DNA of 64,000 bases from Ignavibacteria bacterium UBA2360 (GCA_002344125.1 DDTQ01000009.1:153031-217030), one strand, 5' to 3'. Shown: positions 1-9,305, numbered from the stretch's first letter. Program-made: numbers and translations. Notes: a model not told the origin generated them from the sequence alone.

Positions 1-1
1 A

Positions 2-136
2 GTTCTAAATATATGTCTTAATGATCCCGGATTATTGAAAAATAAAGGGAATAATGCTTTTAATTATCTTAATCAGAATTTCACTTTAAGTTCTGCGGCA
101 AAAAGTTATTTTAAACTGATAAAAGAATTCAGTTAG
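2..136 (+). CDS. C-terminal fragment of a probable glycosyltransferase
   Basis: An open frame enters from the left edge and stops at TAG 134-136, giving 44 residues. The end reads like the closing helix of a GT4-type glycosyltransferase (NFTLSSAAKSYFKLIKEF resembles the usual 'F-s-A-k-ky-l-i' tail), but too little is present to name the family. It lies 32 bases before a polyprenyl glycosylphosphotransferase and probably belongs to the same exopolysaccharide cluster. The 5' part is outside the window. Confidence 0.5.
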   Translation, partial: VLNICLNDPGLLKNKGNNAFNYLNQNFTLSSAAKSYFKLIKEFS

Positions 137-168
137 TTTTTTTAAGGATAATTTGAAGGTAAATCTTA

Positions 169-1548
169 TTGTCAAAAAGATCAGAAAAAATATTACTTAT
201 AGTATCAGACTTTGTGACAATAAACGCAGCCTGGATACTTTATTACCTTGTCAGGGTTGAATCCGGCTGGATACCAAATACTGCGCCAACTACGTTTCTT
301 ATTCCATTGGCGGCTGTTTATTTTTACTGGATCATAATTTTTTCTTTTGCCGGACTTTACCAGCATTGGTTTGTGAGATCCCGGTTTGATGAGTTTGCAT
401 CAGTATTAAAAACTATTTCTTTCGGTTGTTTTATCCTGTTCTTTCTAATATTCCTTGATGACGCTATGAGCGATTCAAGAGCGATTTCCAGGTTTCTGAT
501 ACTGATCTATTGGAGCTTAATGATCATAAGTGTTGGAGCCGGCCGAATAGTTATACGGAGTTTCCAGATGACGCTTCTGCAGAAGGGGATCGGCCTGCGG
601 AATTCCATCATTGTCGGTTCAGGTAAACGAGGTAATGAACTTATGAGCCTGTTGAGTAAGTTCCCTCAGTTAGGTTACAAATTTTCCGGTTTCATTTCAG
701 TTTATAAAATAAAACCTGAAAAAGATATCCTTGGCGATATATTATCGCTAAAGAAGATCATTGAAAGTCAAAAAATATCAGAAGTGCTGATTGCGCTGGA
801 AGAATCAGAAAAAGATAAACTCTTTGAGATAATCAGGTATTGCCAGGAAACAGAAGTTAATCTTAAGATAATGCCGGATACATATGAAATTGTCAGCGGG
901 TTGGCTAAAACAAATCAGCTTTATGGTGTTCCGTTCATTGAAGTAATGCCGGAAATTATGCCATATGGCTCAAAATTATTCAAGCGTGTACTGGATGTTA
1001 TCATATCTTCAGTTCTACTGATAGTACTTTCTCCGCTGCTGTTGGTCATAATATTAGCCATAAAACTTTCTTCCAGGGGACCTATTTTTTATACACAGGT
1101 AAGAGTAGGCAGGAACTCGAAGCATTATAATATGTACAAATTCAGATCAATGGTTAAAGATGCTGAGGAATATGGCCCGGAATGGGCAGGTGAAAGAGAT
1201 CCCCGGATCACAGGAGTAGGAAAGTTGATTCGTAAGGTATATCTTGATGAAATACCGCAGCTTTTGAATGTTCTTAAAAATGAAATGAGCATCGTGGGTC
1301 CAAGACCTGAAAGACCATTTTTTGTTGATAAACTAAGCAGTGAGATCCCTTATTACTACAAACGATTAAGCGTTAAACCCGGAATTACAGGATGGGCGCA
1401 GATCAAGCACAAATATGATTCTTCACTTGATGACGTTAAGGAAAAACTTAAATATGATTTCTACTACATTGAAAATATGTCTTTAAAACTTGATTTTAAA
1501 ATAATGGTAAATACATTTTTAGTCATAATTTTTATGAAAGGCCACTGA
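169..1548 (+). CDS. Polyprenyl glycosylphosphotransferase (WcaJ/EpsE-like initiating sugar transferase)
   Basis: This 459-residue enzyme is expected to move a sugar-1-phosphate from a nucleotide sugar to undecaprenyl phosphate in the inner membrane, the first step of exopolysaccharide or O-antigen repeat synthesis. About four membrane helices fill residues 5-130. A Rossmann-like domain follows at about 145-240 (glycine-rich GSGKRG), then one more hydrophobic segment and the C-terminal bacterial sugar transferase domain. That domain has KFRSM at 324-328, the catalytic Asp-Glu pair D360-E361 in LDEIPQL, then MSIVGPRPE and GITGWAQI. Length and order match the large PGT family. The start is TTG, eight bases after GAAGG. 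It is followed by an aminotransferase 8 bases downstream, so the two are probably co-transcribed. The sugar cannot be told from sequence. Confidence 0.92.
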   Translation: MSKRSEKILLIVSDFVTINAAWILYYLVRVESGWIPNTAPTTFLIPLAAVYFYWIIIFSFAGLYQHWFVRSRFDEFASVLKTISFGCFILFFLIFLDDAMSDSRAISRFLILIYWSLMIISVGAGRIVIRSFQMTLLQKGIGLRNSIIVGSGKRGNELMSLLSKFPQLGYKFSGFISVYKIKPEKDILGDILSLKKIIESQKISEVLIALEESEKDKLFEIIRYCQETEVNLKIMPDTYEIVSGLAKTNQLYGVPFIEVMPEIMPYGSKLFKRVLDVIISSVLLIVLSPLLLVIILAIKLSSRGPIFYTQVRVGRNSKHYNMYKFRSMVKDAEEYGPEWAGERDPRITGVGKLIRKVYLDEIPQLLNVLKNEMSIVGPRPERPFFVDKLSSEIPYYYKRLSVKPGITGWAQIKHKYDSSLDDVKEKLKYDFYYIENMSLKLDFKIMVNTFLVIIFMKGH

Positions 1549-1556
1549 TTTATTTT

Positions 1557-2666
1557 ATGGAATTAAAAAATATTCAAATGGTAGATACTAAAACCCAGTA
1601 TCTGAAAATTAAAAAAGAAATTGATGCTGCTATACAAAGTGTTATAGATAGTACTCAGTTCATACAAGGACCCGCGGTTAAGTGTTTTGAAAGTAACGTT
1701 GAAAAATACCTGGGAGCAAAACATGCAATTGGCTGCGCATCCGGAACCGATGCATTGCAAATTGCTATGATGGCACTTGATATCAAACCCGGTGATGAGA
1801 TATTAACTACACCATTTACTTTTGTTGCTACCACCGAAACAATTGCAATTTTGGGTGCGGTTCCTGTTTATGTTGATATTGATCCAAAATCTTACAACAT
1901 GGATGTAAGTAAAATTGAAGCAAAGATCACATCTAAAACCAAAGCCATTATGCCTGTTCATCTCTACGGGCAGCCTTGTGATATGGATCCAATTATGGAT
2001 ATTGCAAAGAAGCATAAACTGTATGTTATAGAAGATGCGGCACAGGCATTTGGAGCGCAGTATAACGGCAAAATGATCTGCACTATAGGCGATATCGGAT
2101 GTATCAGCTTTTACCCGAGTAAGAATCTCGGTGCTTTTGGTGATGGGGGAATGATCACAACTAATAATGACACTCTTGCAGAAAAGATAAGGATGATAAT
2201 TTCACACGGTTCAAAAAAGAAATATTACCACGAAACCCTTGGTGTAAACAGCAGGCTTGATTCTATTCAGGCTGCAATACTTGATGTTAAGCTCAAGTAT
2301 CTTGATAAGTATTGCCAAGCCAGGCTTGATGCTGCTATGAAATACAACGAAAAGTTTAAGGGTATATTCGAAACTCCGTTTATAATGCCGGGAGTTAAGC
2401 ATATATTCCACCAGTATTCCATCAGGGTTAAGAACAGAGATAAAATGATGGAATTCCTGAAGTCTCAGGGAATCCCTTCAATGATATATTACCCTGTGCC
2501 GCTACACATGCAGGAAGCCTACAAGTATTACTACAAACCGGGAGATTATCCTGTATCAGAAGAAATTGCTAAGGATATTATCTCGCTTCCTATGCACACA
2601 GAATTGACCGATGAACAGATAGATTTTATTGCTTCAAAAGTAATCGAATTTAATTCACTCCAATAA
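1557..2666 (+). CDS. DegT/DnrJ/EryC1/StrS family sugar aminotransferase
   Basis: A 369-residue PLP-dependent aminotransferase of the type that aminates 3- or 4-keto nucleotide sugars for surface polysaccharides. The substrate-loop sequence GCASGTDALQIAMMAL is near residue 60, the EDAAQAFGA segment is near 160, and the PLP lysine is K189 in FYPSKNLGAFGDGG. The C-terminal VPLHMQEAYKYY region is typical of the family. It sits between the priming transferase and a polyprenol-phosphate glycosyltransferase, so a role in making an aminosugar for the same glycan is likely. The exact product (for example a 3-amino or 4-amino deoxyhexose, or a 2,3-diamino uronate) is not resolved by the sequence. Confidence 0.93.
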   Translation: MELKNIQMVDTKTQYLKIKKEIDAAIQSVIDSTQFIQGPAVKCFESNVEKYLGAKHAIGCASGTDALQIAMMALDIKPGDEILTTPFTFVATTETIAILGAVPVYVDIDPKSYNMDVSKIEAKITSKTKAIMPVHLYGQPCDMDPIMDIAKKHKLYVIEDAAQAFGAQYNGKMICTIGDIGCISFYPSKNLGAFGDGGMITTNNDTLAEKIRMIISHGSKKKYYHETLGVNSRLDSIQAAILDVKLKYLDKYCQARLDAAMKYNEKFKGIFETPFIMPGVKHIFHQYSIRVKNRDKMMEFLKSQGIPSMIYYPVPLHMQEAYKYYYKPGDYPVSEEIAKDIISLPMHTELTDEQIDFIASKVIEFNSLQ

Positions 2667-2676
2667 ATAGTGTAAT

Positions 2677-3396
2677 TTGAAAAGAGCATTAATAATAATT
2701 CCAACCTACAACGAAGCTGAAAATATTGTAAATATTATCAATGAGCTTCTTGCGCTTGTATGCGGCGGAGTTTCTATCGATATCCTGGTGGTTGATGATA
2801 ATTCCACTGATGGAACCGCTATGCTTGTTAAGAATCTCAATAGTCAGCGGATACACATAATAGAAAGACCCGGCAAAATGGGTCTGGGTACTGCTTATAT
2901 CAGAGGTTTTAAATATGCCATAGAACATAGCTACGATTATGTTTTTGAAATGGACGCTGATTTTTCGCATGATCCCGACGCAGTACCTGCATTTTTTGAT
3001 AAGCTCAAAGAATATGATGTGGTTATAGGTTCCCGTTACATTGAAGGAATTGCTGTTGTTAACTGGCCATTGAGCCGCTTGATGATTAGCATAGGAGCAA
3101 GTTATTATACCAGGATGATAACTTTCCTCCCCGTCAAAGATGTTACCGCCGGCTTTATGGCATACAGGGTTGATTCATTAAAACAGATCGATTTTGATAA
3201 GGTACATTCAAATGGCTATTCCTTTCAGATCGAAATGAAGTTCAGAATGTGGAAAAAGGGTTTTAAATTGGTCGAGATTCCCATCGTATTTATTGATAGG
3301 AGAGCGGGCGTTTCAAAAATGTCAAGGAAAATTGTTTACGAAGCTATGTTCATGGTTTGGAAACTGAAGTTGAAGTCAATATTCAATAAATTATAA
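2677..3396 (+). CDS. Polyprenol monophosphomannose synthase-like GT2 glycosyltransferase
   Basis: A 239-residue GT-A fold enzyme resembling DPM1-type dolichyl/polyprenyl-phosphate mannosyltransferases. The start is PTYNEAENI, with VVDDNSTDGT near residue 40, the metal-binding DADFSHDP near 90, GSRYIEG near 112 and the YSFQIEM segment near 187. It lacks the C-terminal membrane GtrA-like extension seen in some relatives. Expected role: transfer of mannose or a similar sugar from a nucleotide sugar to a polyprenyl phosphate at the cytoplasmic face. It starts at TTG ten bases after the aminotransferase stop, so it is part of the same operon. The donor sugar is inferred from the family only. Confidence 0.87.
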   Translation: MKRALIIIPTYNEAENIVNIINELLALVCGGVSIDILVVDDNSTDGTAMLVKNLNSQRIHIIERPGKMGLGTAYIRGFKYAIEHSYDYVFEMDADFSHDPDAVPAFFDKLKEYDVVIGSRYIEGIAVVNWPLSRLMISIGASYYTRMITFLPVKDVTAGFMAYRVDSLKQIDFDKVHSNGYSFQIEMKFRMWKKGFKLVEIPIVFIDRRAGVSKMSRKIVYEAMFMVWKLKLKSIFNKL

Positions 3397-3413
3397 ATTT
3401 TAAAGATCTGATA

Positions 3414-5414
3414 TTGGTTGATATATCTGTAATAATAGTTAATTATAACGTAAAAGAACTGTTAGAACAGTGTATCAATTCTATTCTTAAAGCTGCTGAA
3501 GGACTTAAAGTTGAAATAATTGTAGTTGATAACAACTCATTTGACGGAAGCATTGAATACCTGAAGAATAAATTTCCCTCACATCCATCACTTAAGCTGA
3601 TTGAAAGTCCAATAAATCTTGGTTTCGCAAAAGCTAATAACCTTGGTGTGAAAGAAGCTAAAGGTGAATACCTTTTAATACTGAATCCTGATACTATATT
3701 GCAGGAAGATACCCTGGCTAGCTCACTTAAATTTTACAAATCTACTCCCGGTATCGGGGCTATGACCTGTAAGCTGATTCTGCCAAACGGCAAGCTTGAT
3801 CTTGCATGCCGAAGAAGCTTCCCTACACCGGCAGTTGCGGTTTACAGAATAATGGGCTTAAGCAGACTTTTCCCAAAAAGTAAAACATTCGGCAAATATA
3901 ACCTTACATATCTTGACGAGAACAGTACTTATGAAGTGGATGCAATTGTAGGCGCATTTATGCTGATCAAAAAAGATGTATATGAAAAGGTTAAAGGTTT
4001 TGATGAAGATTACTTTATGTATGGCGAAGATCTTGATCTTTGTTTCAGAATCAAAAAGGCGGGATATAAAATATATTATTTCCCCGATACATCAATTATC
4101 CATTACAAAGGCGAAAGCACTAAAAAAAGCAGCATTAGTTACGTGAATAATTTTTACGGGGCAATGCAGGTTTTTGTTAAAAAGAATCTCAATACCAGCT
4201 TCTGGCTTATGAACCTGCTTATAAGAATATCCATTATTTACAGGGCATCAATTTCATATTTATCCAGACTGGTTAAAAATAATTACCCGGTTCTTCTGGA
4301 TTTTTTGTTTATTGTCAGCGGAATGATCCTCGCTATTTACCAGCGATTTGAATTCTTCCCGCTGGAAGCATATACACTGGTAATTTTTGTTTATACATTT
4401 GTTTGGCTTATTACTTTGGCTCTAAGCGGGTCGTATAATAAGCTTGAAAAATTTTCTCTGGTTAAACCTTTAAATGGTATTCTTATTGGTTTTTTTGTAA
4501 ACTCTTCATTCACATATTTTTTCAACGAATACGCTTTTTCCAGGGCCGTAGTTCTTAGGACTGTTGTCAATACTTACCTGTTTATTGCGGCATGGAGACT
4601 CATTGCGAAGATAGTGAAGTATTCCAAAAGCAGAAGTATTTTTAAAACTACCAACACACTTATAATAGGGAAAAATGAAGAAACTGAAAATTTCATTACA
4701 AAACTTAAGACCAGGGTAGATAGCGAGTATGATTTTATCGGATATATTTCTCCAAATTCAGGACATACCGAAGGTTTTATAGGTAACTTAAACAATCTCC
4801 AGGATATTGTTATATCAGAAAAGATCAAAAATATAGTTTTTGCGAAAAATGAGCTTACCAATCAGCAAATACTTGATATGATGTGGTCCCTGAAAGATAT
4901 GAATATCAGTTTTAAAATACTTGCAGGTGATAGTGATATCATTTTGGGTAAATCAGCTCTGGATAAAATTGATGATATTTATCTAATGCAGATTGAATAT
5001 AATATCAATAAGAAATTCAATATATTTGTAAAACGAATTTTTGATGTTTTACTGGGTTTATTTTCATTATTCACAATTTATCCGCTATCGCTTATAGTTT
5101 CAAAAATGCCCGCTGTTTACAGAAGGCATGAAAAATTCTTTAAAAAACTGCTGCTTATTCCGCGTGTTGTTACCGGAAAGTACAGTTTTGTTGGCAGGGC
5201 AACCTGGGATATGCCGCAGCAGGGAATGCAGTATCTGGGCAAAAACGGGCTGACGGGACTTGTCCAGATTAACCTCCACAGGAACCTGAGCGTTGATGAG
5301 ATCGAATATTTTAATTTTTATTATGCTAAGAACCAGTCACTTGCACTGGATATTGAAATACTATTGAAGACTTTATCTTTATTTTTATTTAGAAAGAACG
5401 TACCAAACCTATGA
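3414..5414 (+). CDS. GT2 glycosyltransferase fused to a degenerate polyprenyl glycosylphosphotransferase module
   Basis: This 666-residue protein has two parts. Residues 1 to about 265 are a rhamnosyltransferase-like GT2 domain: VIIVNYNVKELL, VDNNSFDGS, LNPDTIL, then EDLDLCFRIKKAGYKIYYFP. From about 290 it copies the layout of a WcaJ-type phosphotransferase: several membrane helices to about 400, a Rossmann-like domain from about 412 (LIIGKNEE), and a C-terminal sugar-transferase remnant. The remnant keeps KYSFVGR, GLTGLVQIN near 612 and the terminal NQSLALDIEILLKTL, but it has lost the KFRSM and DE-PQL-NVL catalytic blocks. The C-terminal half is therefore probably non-catalytic, perhaps a membrane or partner-binding module. 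Start TTG. The stop overlaps the accA start (ATGA). An alternative is a merged gene pair, but the frame is continuous with no obvious junction. Confidence 0.85.
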   Translation: MVDISVIIVNYNVKELLEQCINSILKAAEGLKVEIIVVDNNSFDGSIEYLKNKFPSHPSLKLIESPINLGFAKANNLGVKEAKGEYLLILNPDTILQEDTLASSLKFYKSTPGIGAMTCKLILPNGKLDLACRRSFPTPAVAVYRIMGLSRLFPKSKTFGKYNLTYLDENSTYEVDAIVGAFMLIKKDVYEKVKGFDEDYFMYGEDLDLCFRIKKAGYKIYYFPDTSIIHYKGESTKKSSISYVNNFYGAMQVFVKKNLNTSFWLMNLLIRISIIYRASISYLSRLVKNNYPVLLDFLFIVSGMILAIYQRFEFFPLEAYTLVIFVYTFVWLITLALSGSYNKLEKFSLVKPLNGILIGFFVNSSFTYFFNEYAFSRAVVLRTVVNTYLFIAAWRLIAKIVKYSKSRSIFKTTNTLIIGKNEETENFITKLKTRVDSEYDFIGYISPNSGHTEGFIGNLNNLQDIVISEKIKNIVFAKNELTNQQILDMMWSLKDMNISFKILAGDSDIILGKSALDKIDDIYLMQIEYNINKKFNIFVKRIFDVLLGLFSLFTIYPLSLIVSKMPAVYRRHEKFFKKLLLIPRVVTGKYSFVGRATWDMPQQGMQYLGKNGLTGLVQINLHRNLSVDEIEYFNFYYAKNQSLALDIEILLKTLSLFLFRKNVPNL

Positions 5415-6361
5415 GCAAGAACGTATTGGAATTTGAAAAACCTATCATTGAGCTTGAGCACAAGATAGAAGAAATGCGTGCCCTATCCGATAGCCTTGAT
5501 ATCTCTAATGAAATTGGAAAGCTTGAAAAGAAAGTTAATGAACTGAGAACATCAGTTTACAAAAACCTCACACGCTGGCAGATAGTCCAGATAGCAAGAC
5601 ATCCTGAAAGACCCTACAGTCTTGATTACATTTATTTAATGACCGAGAACTTCATCGAAATGCATGGCGATAGAGCCTACGGCGATGATAAAGCTGTTGT
5701 TGGCGGATTCGCAATGCTTGAAGGCAAACCTGTTATGATAATTGGCCAGCAAAAGGGCAGGGATACTAAATCAAATATATACCGCAACTTTGGAATGATG
5801 AATCCAGATGGATACCGCAAGGCACTTAGGCTGATGAAGCTTGCTGAAAAATTCAATAGACCCGTAGTTACGCTGATCGATACTCCCGGCGCGAACCCCG
5901 GCATTGAAGCCGAAGAACGCGGACAGGCGGAAGCTATCGCAAGGAATATTATGGAAATGAGCAGGCTTAAAGTGCCCATCATTGTTTGTATAATCGGCGA
6001 AGGAGCATCAGGCGGAGCGTTTGGCATTGGTGTTGGTGATAGGATCCTTATGCTTGAATATTGCTGGTACTCTGTTATTTCACCGGAATCCTGCTCAAGC
6101 ATACTTTTCCGCTCGTGGGAATACAAAGAACAGGCAGCGGAAGCTCTGCAGCTTACAGCCAATGACCTGGTTAAACATAAAATTGTTGATAGAATTGTAA
6201 AAGAACCCGAAGGCGGAGCGCATCGTAACCACAAAGAAGCAGCAGAGCTGCTTAAGGCTGCTATTCTTGATGAATTGAAGCAGCTTGAAAAAACTGATCC
6301 CGATAAATTCCTTGACCAGCGCACCAAAAAATACAGCGTTATGGGTTATTGGGAAGGTTAA
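5411..6361 (+). CDS. accA: Acetyl-CoA carboxylase carboxyltransferase subunit alpha
   Basis: Full-length AccA (316 residues), the alpha subunit of the carboxyltransferase that moves CO2 from biotin to acetyl-CoA for fatty-acid synthesis. The N-terminal coiled region FEKPIIELEHKIEEMR is followed by LTRWQIVQIARHPERPYSLDYI, the crotonase-fold core with GQQKGRDTKSN, VTLIDTPGANPGIEAEERGQ (oxyanion and CoA-binding loop), GEGASGGAF, and SVISPESCSSILFR. Its ATG overlaps the preceding stop by four bases, so translation is probably coupled to the end of the polysaccharide operon. murA follows 24 bases later. AccD is not in the window. Confidence 0.97.
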   Translation: MSKNVLEFEKPIIELEHKIEEMRALSDSLDISNEIGKLEKKVNELRTSVYKNLTRWQIVQIARHPERPYSLDYIYLMTENFIEMHGDRAYGDDKAVVGGFAMLEGKPVMIIGQQKGRDTKSNIYRNFGMMNPDGYRKALRLMKLAEKFNRPVVTLIDTPGANPGIEAEERGQAEAIARNIMEMSRLKVPIIVCIIGEGASGGAFGIGVGDRILMLEYCWYSVISPESCSSILFRSWEYKEQAAEALQLTANDLVKHKIVDRIVKEPEGGAHRNHKEAAELLKAAILDELKQLEKTDPDKFLDQRTKKYSVMGYWEG

Positions 6362-6385
6362 TAATTTAAATCCATTACTTAAAAA

Positions 6386-7708
6386 ATGAATACTGATATT
6401 GTTGATAAACAGGCTAAGTTCCTTGTAAAAGGGGCGAAGCCTCTGCATGGTTCCATCCGCATAAGCGGCGCTAAAAATGCCGCTTCAAAACTTATTATTG
6501 CTTCACTTCTGACTGATGAACCCGTTAGACTGATAAATGTTCCTGTAAGTATAAGCGAAATTAAAGTTACACGAAGGATTATTGAATCACTAGGTGCGAA
6601 GTTTTCTAAGTTCACCAATGATGAACTGATTGTTCAAACTAAAAAGATACACGATATTTCTTTTTCAGCGTCACTGGGACTTATTAACAGGATTGGCGTA
6701 CTTACTGCGGGTCCGCTATTGCTCAGATCAGGCGAAGCCAAGATACCCAAACCCGGCGGCGATCAAATTGGTGCAAGACCCATTAACTTCCATCTTGATG
6801 CGTTGATAAAACTTGGCGCTAGTGTAAAAGAGCACAAGGATTTTTATCTGCTCAAAGCGAAGCGCCTCATTGGCACCGATATAACCTTGCCATTCCCTTC
6901 AGTTGGCGCCACTGAAAATATTATCATAACCGCTTCGCTTGCCATAGGCAAAACTACAATTCACAATGCGGCAATTGAACCCGAGATCATGGATCTCATT
7001 ATGCTTCTGCAGAAGATGGGCGCGATAATTGATGTTAAAACTGACCGTACAATTGTTATTACGGGAGTGGATAAACTCTGCAGTGCGGAGCACCGCGTGA
7101 TACCCGATAGACTCGAAGCTGCATCATTTGCATGTGCTGCTATTGCGTCAAAAGGGGATGTAACCATCCAAGATGCGCGCCATGCCGATATGATTACATT
7201 CCTTAATACCATCAGGCTCATAGGCGCAGAGTATGAAGTACTCAAAGATGGTATCAGGTTTTATTACAAAGGAGACCTGAAACCAATATCAATTGAAACA
7301 GACGTACACCCCGGATTTATGACTGACTGGCAGCCGCCTATGACCATTTTGCTTACACAGGCCAACGGTATCAGCACACTGCACGAAACAGTTTACGAAA
7401 ACCGGTTTGGTTATATTAAAGAGTTAAACAAAATGGGTGCGGCTATTGAACTCACTAACGATTGCCTGGGCACTCCCTGCCGCTTTAACGGAACCAATTA
7501 CTACCACAGTGCAGTGATAAAAGGTAAAACACCGCTGCACAGCGCCGAAATAAATGTGCCAGATATCCGCGCTGGATTTTCATACTTAGTTGCGGCAATT
7601 CTTGCCAAGGGTGAAACCCTTGTACACGGAATCCATTACATCGATAGGGGCTACGAGAACATTGATAAAAAACTCCGCAAACTCGGCGTGAAGATAAAGA
7701 GGGTGTAA
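6386..7708 (+). CDS. murA: UDP-N-acetylglucosamine 1-carboxyvinyltransferase (Asp-type MurA)
   Basis: MurA (440 residues) adds enolpyruvate from PEP to UDP-GlcNAc, the first committed step of peptidoglycan synthesis, in the cytoplasm. The EPSP-synthase fold is clear: ISGAKNAASKL near 25, the GPLLLRSGEAKIPKPGG loop, IGARPINFHL, PDRLEAASF, VHPGFMTDWQPP and VPDIRAGFSYLVA. The catalytic loop residue that is Cys115 in E. coli is Asp here (D126, in PGGDQIGAR). The same change is known from Mycobacterium, Chlamydia and Borrelia MurA, where it makes the enzyme insensitive to fosfomycin; that property is inferred here. Start ATG, 24 bases after accA, probably the same transcript. After it come about 75 AT-rich bases and a new secreted-protein gene. 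Confidence 0.96.
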   Translation: MNTDIVDKQAKFLVKGAKPLHGSIRISGAKNAASKLIIASLLTDEPVRLINVPVSISEIKVTRRIIESLGAKFSKFTNDELIVQTKKIHDISFSASLGLINRIGVLTAGPLLLRSGEAKIPKPGGDQIGARPINFHLDALIKLGASVKEHKDFYLLKAKRLIGTDITLPFPSVGATENIIITASLAIGKTTIHNAAIEPEIMDLIMLLQKMGAIIDVKTDRTIVITGVDKLCSAEHRVIPDRLEAASFACAAIASKGDVTIQDARHADMITFLNTIRLIGAEYEVLKDGIRFYYKGDLKPISIETDVHPGFMTDWQPPMTILLTQANGISTLHETVYENRFGYIKELNKMGAAIELTNDCLGTPCRFNGTNYYHSAVIKGKTPLHSAEINVPDIRAGFSYLVAAILAKGETLVHGIHYIDRGYENIDKKLRKLGVKIKRV

Positions 7709-7784
7709 TAATTTCGTATAATTAAGATGAAAAATTATATTTTTTTGCTTAAAGCATTTATCTTCTAATTTTTCGCCTACAAAA

Positions 7785-9305
7785 ATGAAAAGTAAAATCG
7801 TCTTCTATTTTATCCTTTCTGTTCTGTCGTTGGTAAATTCCAAATATATATTTGCTGCTGATACAAATGCAATTTCATACTTTCCATTACAAATTGGGAA
7901 TGTATATGTTTACAATGTATCTATCACTCAATCCGGCCAGCCGCCACAGTCCACAATATACAGAGGATCAGTTATTGCGGATACTTTACTCTTAAACAAT
8001 AGGTATTTTAAGTTATCAGGTTTTCCAAAATATGTGACAGGGTGGTATAGAGTTGATTCACTCACCGGCAGCCTTATGAAGCTTGATACTACAAATAATT
8101 GTCCCTATTATGTTTCAGAAACATTTGTGGATAGTCTCGCTGCTTTGCAGTGTAACAACATAAAAATCAGTGGTCAAACACCAATTTATACCCAGTTTAC
8201 TTGCAATACATTTGATACATTAAGTATCTTCTCATCTCTTACTCTTAAAAAAATATTTAAATATTATTTCTTTTTTTCTTCTTCACAAACTACCTATAAT
8301 ACTCATTATGCGAAGAATATAGGTATGTATAGATATTATTCCTCTGGTTCTTATGGATTCAATTTTAGCATCTCAAACAGTTCACTAAAAGGATGTGTTG
8401 TGAACGGGGTACTTTATGGTGATACTACGATACCTGTGAATGTAATACGTAAAAACTTTTTTCCTTTAGCAATTGGTAATAGATATATTTATCTGAAAAC
8501 GTGGAGCTCATTAAGCGGAGGCGGTTCAAAGATCGAGACATTTATAATTAATGCTGATACTATAGCTTATGGTAAAAAATATTTCAGAGCTGAAAATTTT
8601 CCTTTCATTGATAATAAGTGGATTAGAGTGGATTCAATAACGGGCAGTTTATATAGTTTTGATAGAAACAACAGCTGTTCTTTTTACGACCATGAAATGA
8701 TTATTGATAGTTTGCTGGCAGGATTGGGTGATTCTACCAAGAACTGCTTATCGTTTAATTCCCGTTCTGAATGTTCTGATACTTCATATATTAATTTGTT
8801 TGGAAAACTTGTACAAAAAAAGAAGTTTGATGTTAATTGTTCAGTCCCGCCTGTATCCACCTGCAGCTCATACCGGATTTATTTAGATTCGATAGGACTA
8901 TACCGTTATAGCAATGCTTCCTCAGGAGGTGGAGGAAGCGGAGTCGTTTCATGGGTACTAAGGGGTGGTATTTTAAATGGGACAGTTTTCGGTGATACTT
9001 CTACAGTAATCGGCATAAACAATATTACATCTGAAGTTTCAGATAAATATGATTTATCTCAAAACTATCCAAATCCTTTCAACCCTGTTACAAATATTGA
9101 ATTTGAAATACCTAAGAAGTCATTTGTAAAACTGATTATATATGACCTATTAGGCAGCGAAATGGAAACCCTGGTAAGCGAAGATCTTTCACCGGGAAAA
9201 TATAGTTCATCATGGGATGCATCTAAGTATTCAAGCGGTGTATATTATTATAAGCTTGTAACAGATAGTTACTCAGAATCAAAAAAAATGGTGTTGATTA
9301 AGTAA
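7785..9305 (+). CDS. Secreted T9SS cargo protein with an internal domain duplication
   Basis: A 506-residue exported protein of unknown function. A signal peptide covers residues 1-25 (hydrophobic IVFYFILSVLSLV, cut near YIFAA). Two homologous repeats follow at about 33-215 and 223-410. Each opens with YFPL/FFPL-x-IGN-x-Y and contains a W-x-RVDS-x-TGSL segment, an NNxCxFY-like segment and paired cysteines. The last ~85 residues are a type IX secretion sorting domain: LSQNYPNPFNPVTNIEFEIP, then DLLGSEMETLV, SSGVYYYKL and a terminal KMVLIK. Such domains direct export through T9SS and usually cell-surface anchoring. No enzyme motif was recognised. The gene is flanked by a strong convergent terminator at 9518-9544. 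Confidence 0.85.
   Translation: MKSKIVFYFILSVLSLVNSKYIFAADTNAISYFPLQIGNVYVYNVSITQSGQPPQSTIYRGSVIADTLLLNNRYFKLSGFPKYVTGWYRVDSLTGSLMKLDTTNNCPYYVSETFVDSLAALQCNNIKISGQTPIYTQFTCNTFDTLSIFSSLTLKKIFKYYFFFSSSQTTYNTHYAKNIGMYRYYSSGSYGFNFSISNSSLKGCVVNGVLYGDTTIPVNVIRKNFFPLAIGNRYIYLKTWSSLSGGGSKIETFIINADTIAYGKKYFRAENFPFIDNKWIRVDSITGSLYSFDRNNSCSFYDHEMIIDSLLAGLGDSTKNCLSFNSRSECSDTSYINLFGKLVQKKKFDVNCSVPPVSTCSSYRIYLDSIGLYRYSNASSGGGGSGVVSWVLRGGILNGTVFGDTSTVIGINNITSEVSDKYDLSQNYPNPFNPVTNIEFEIPKKSFVKLIIYDLLGSEMETLVSEDLSPGKYSSSWDASKYSSGVYYYKLVTDSYSESKKMVLIK

Noticed and set aside
5677..6327. 216-residue minus-strand frame across accA
   Set aside because: It is antisense to the conserved accA coding sequence and Ser/Ile-rich, as expected for a shadow frame.
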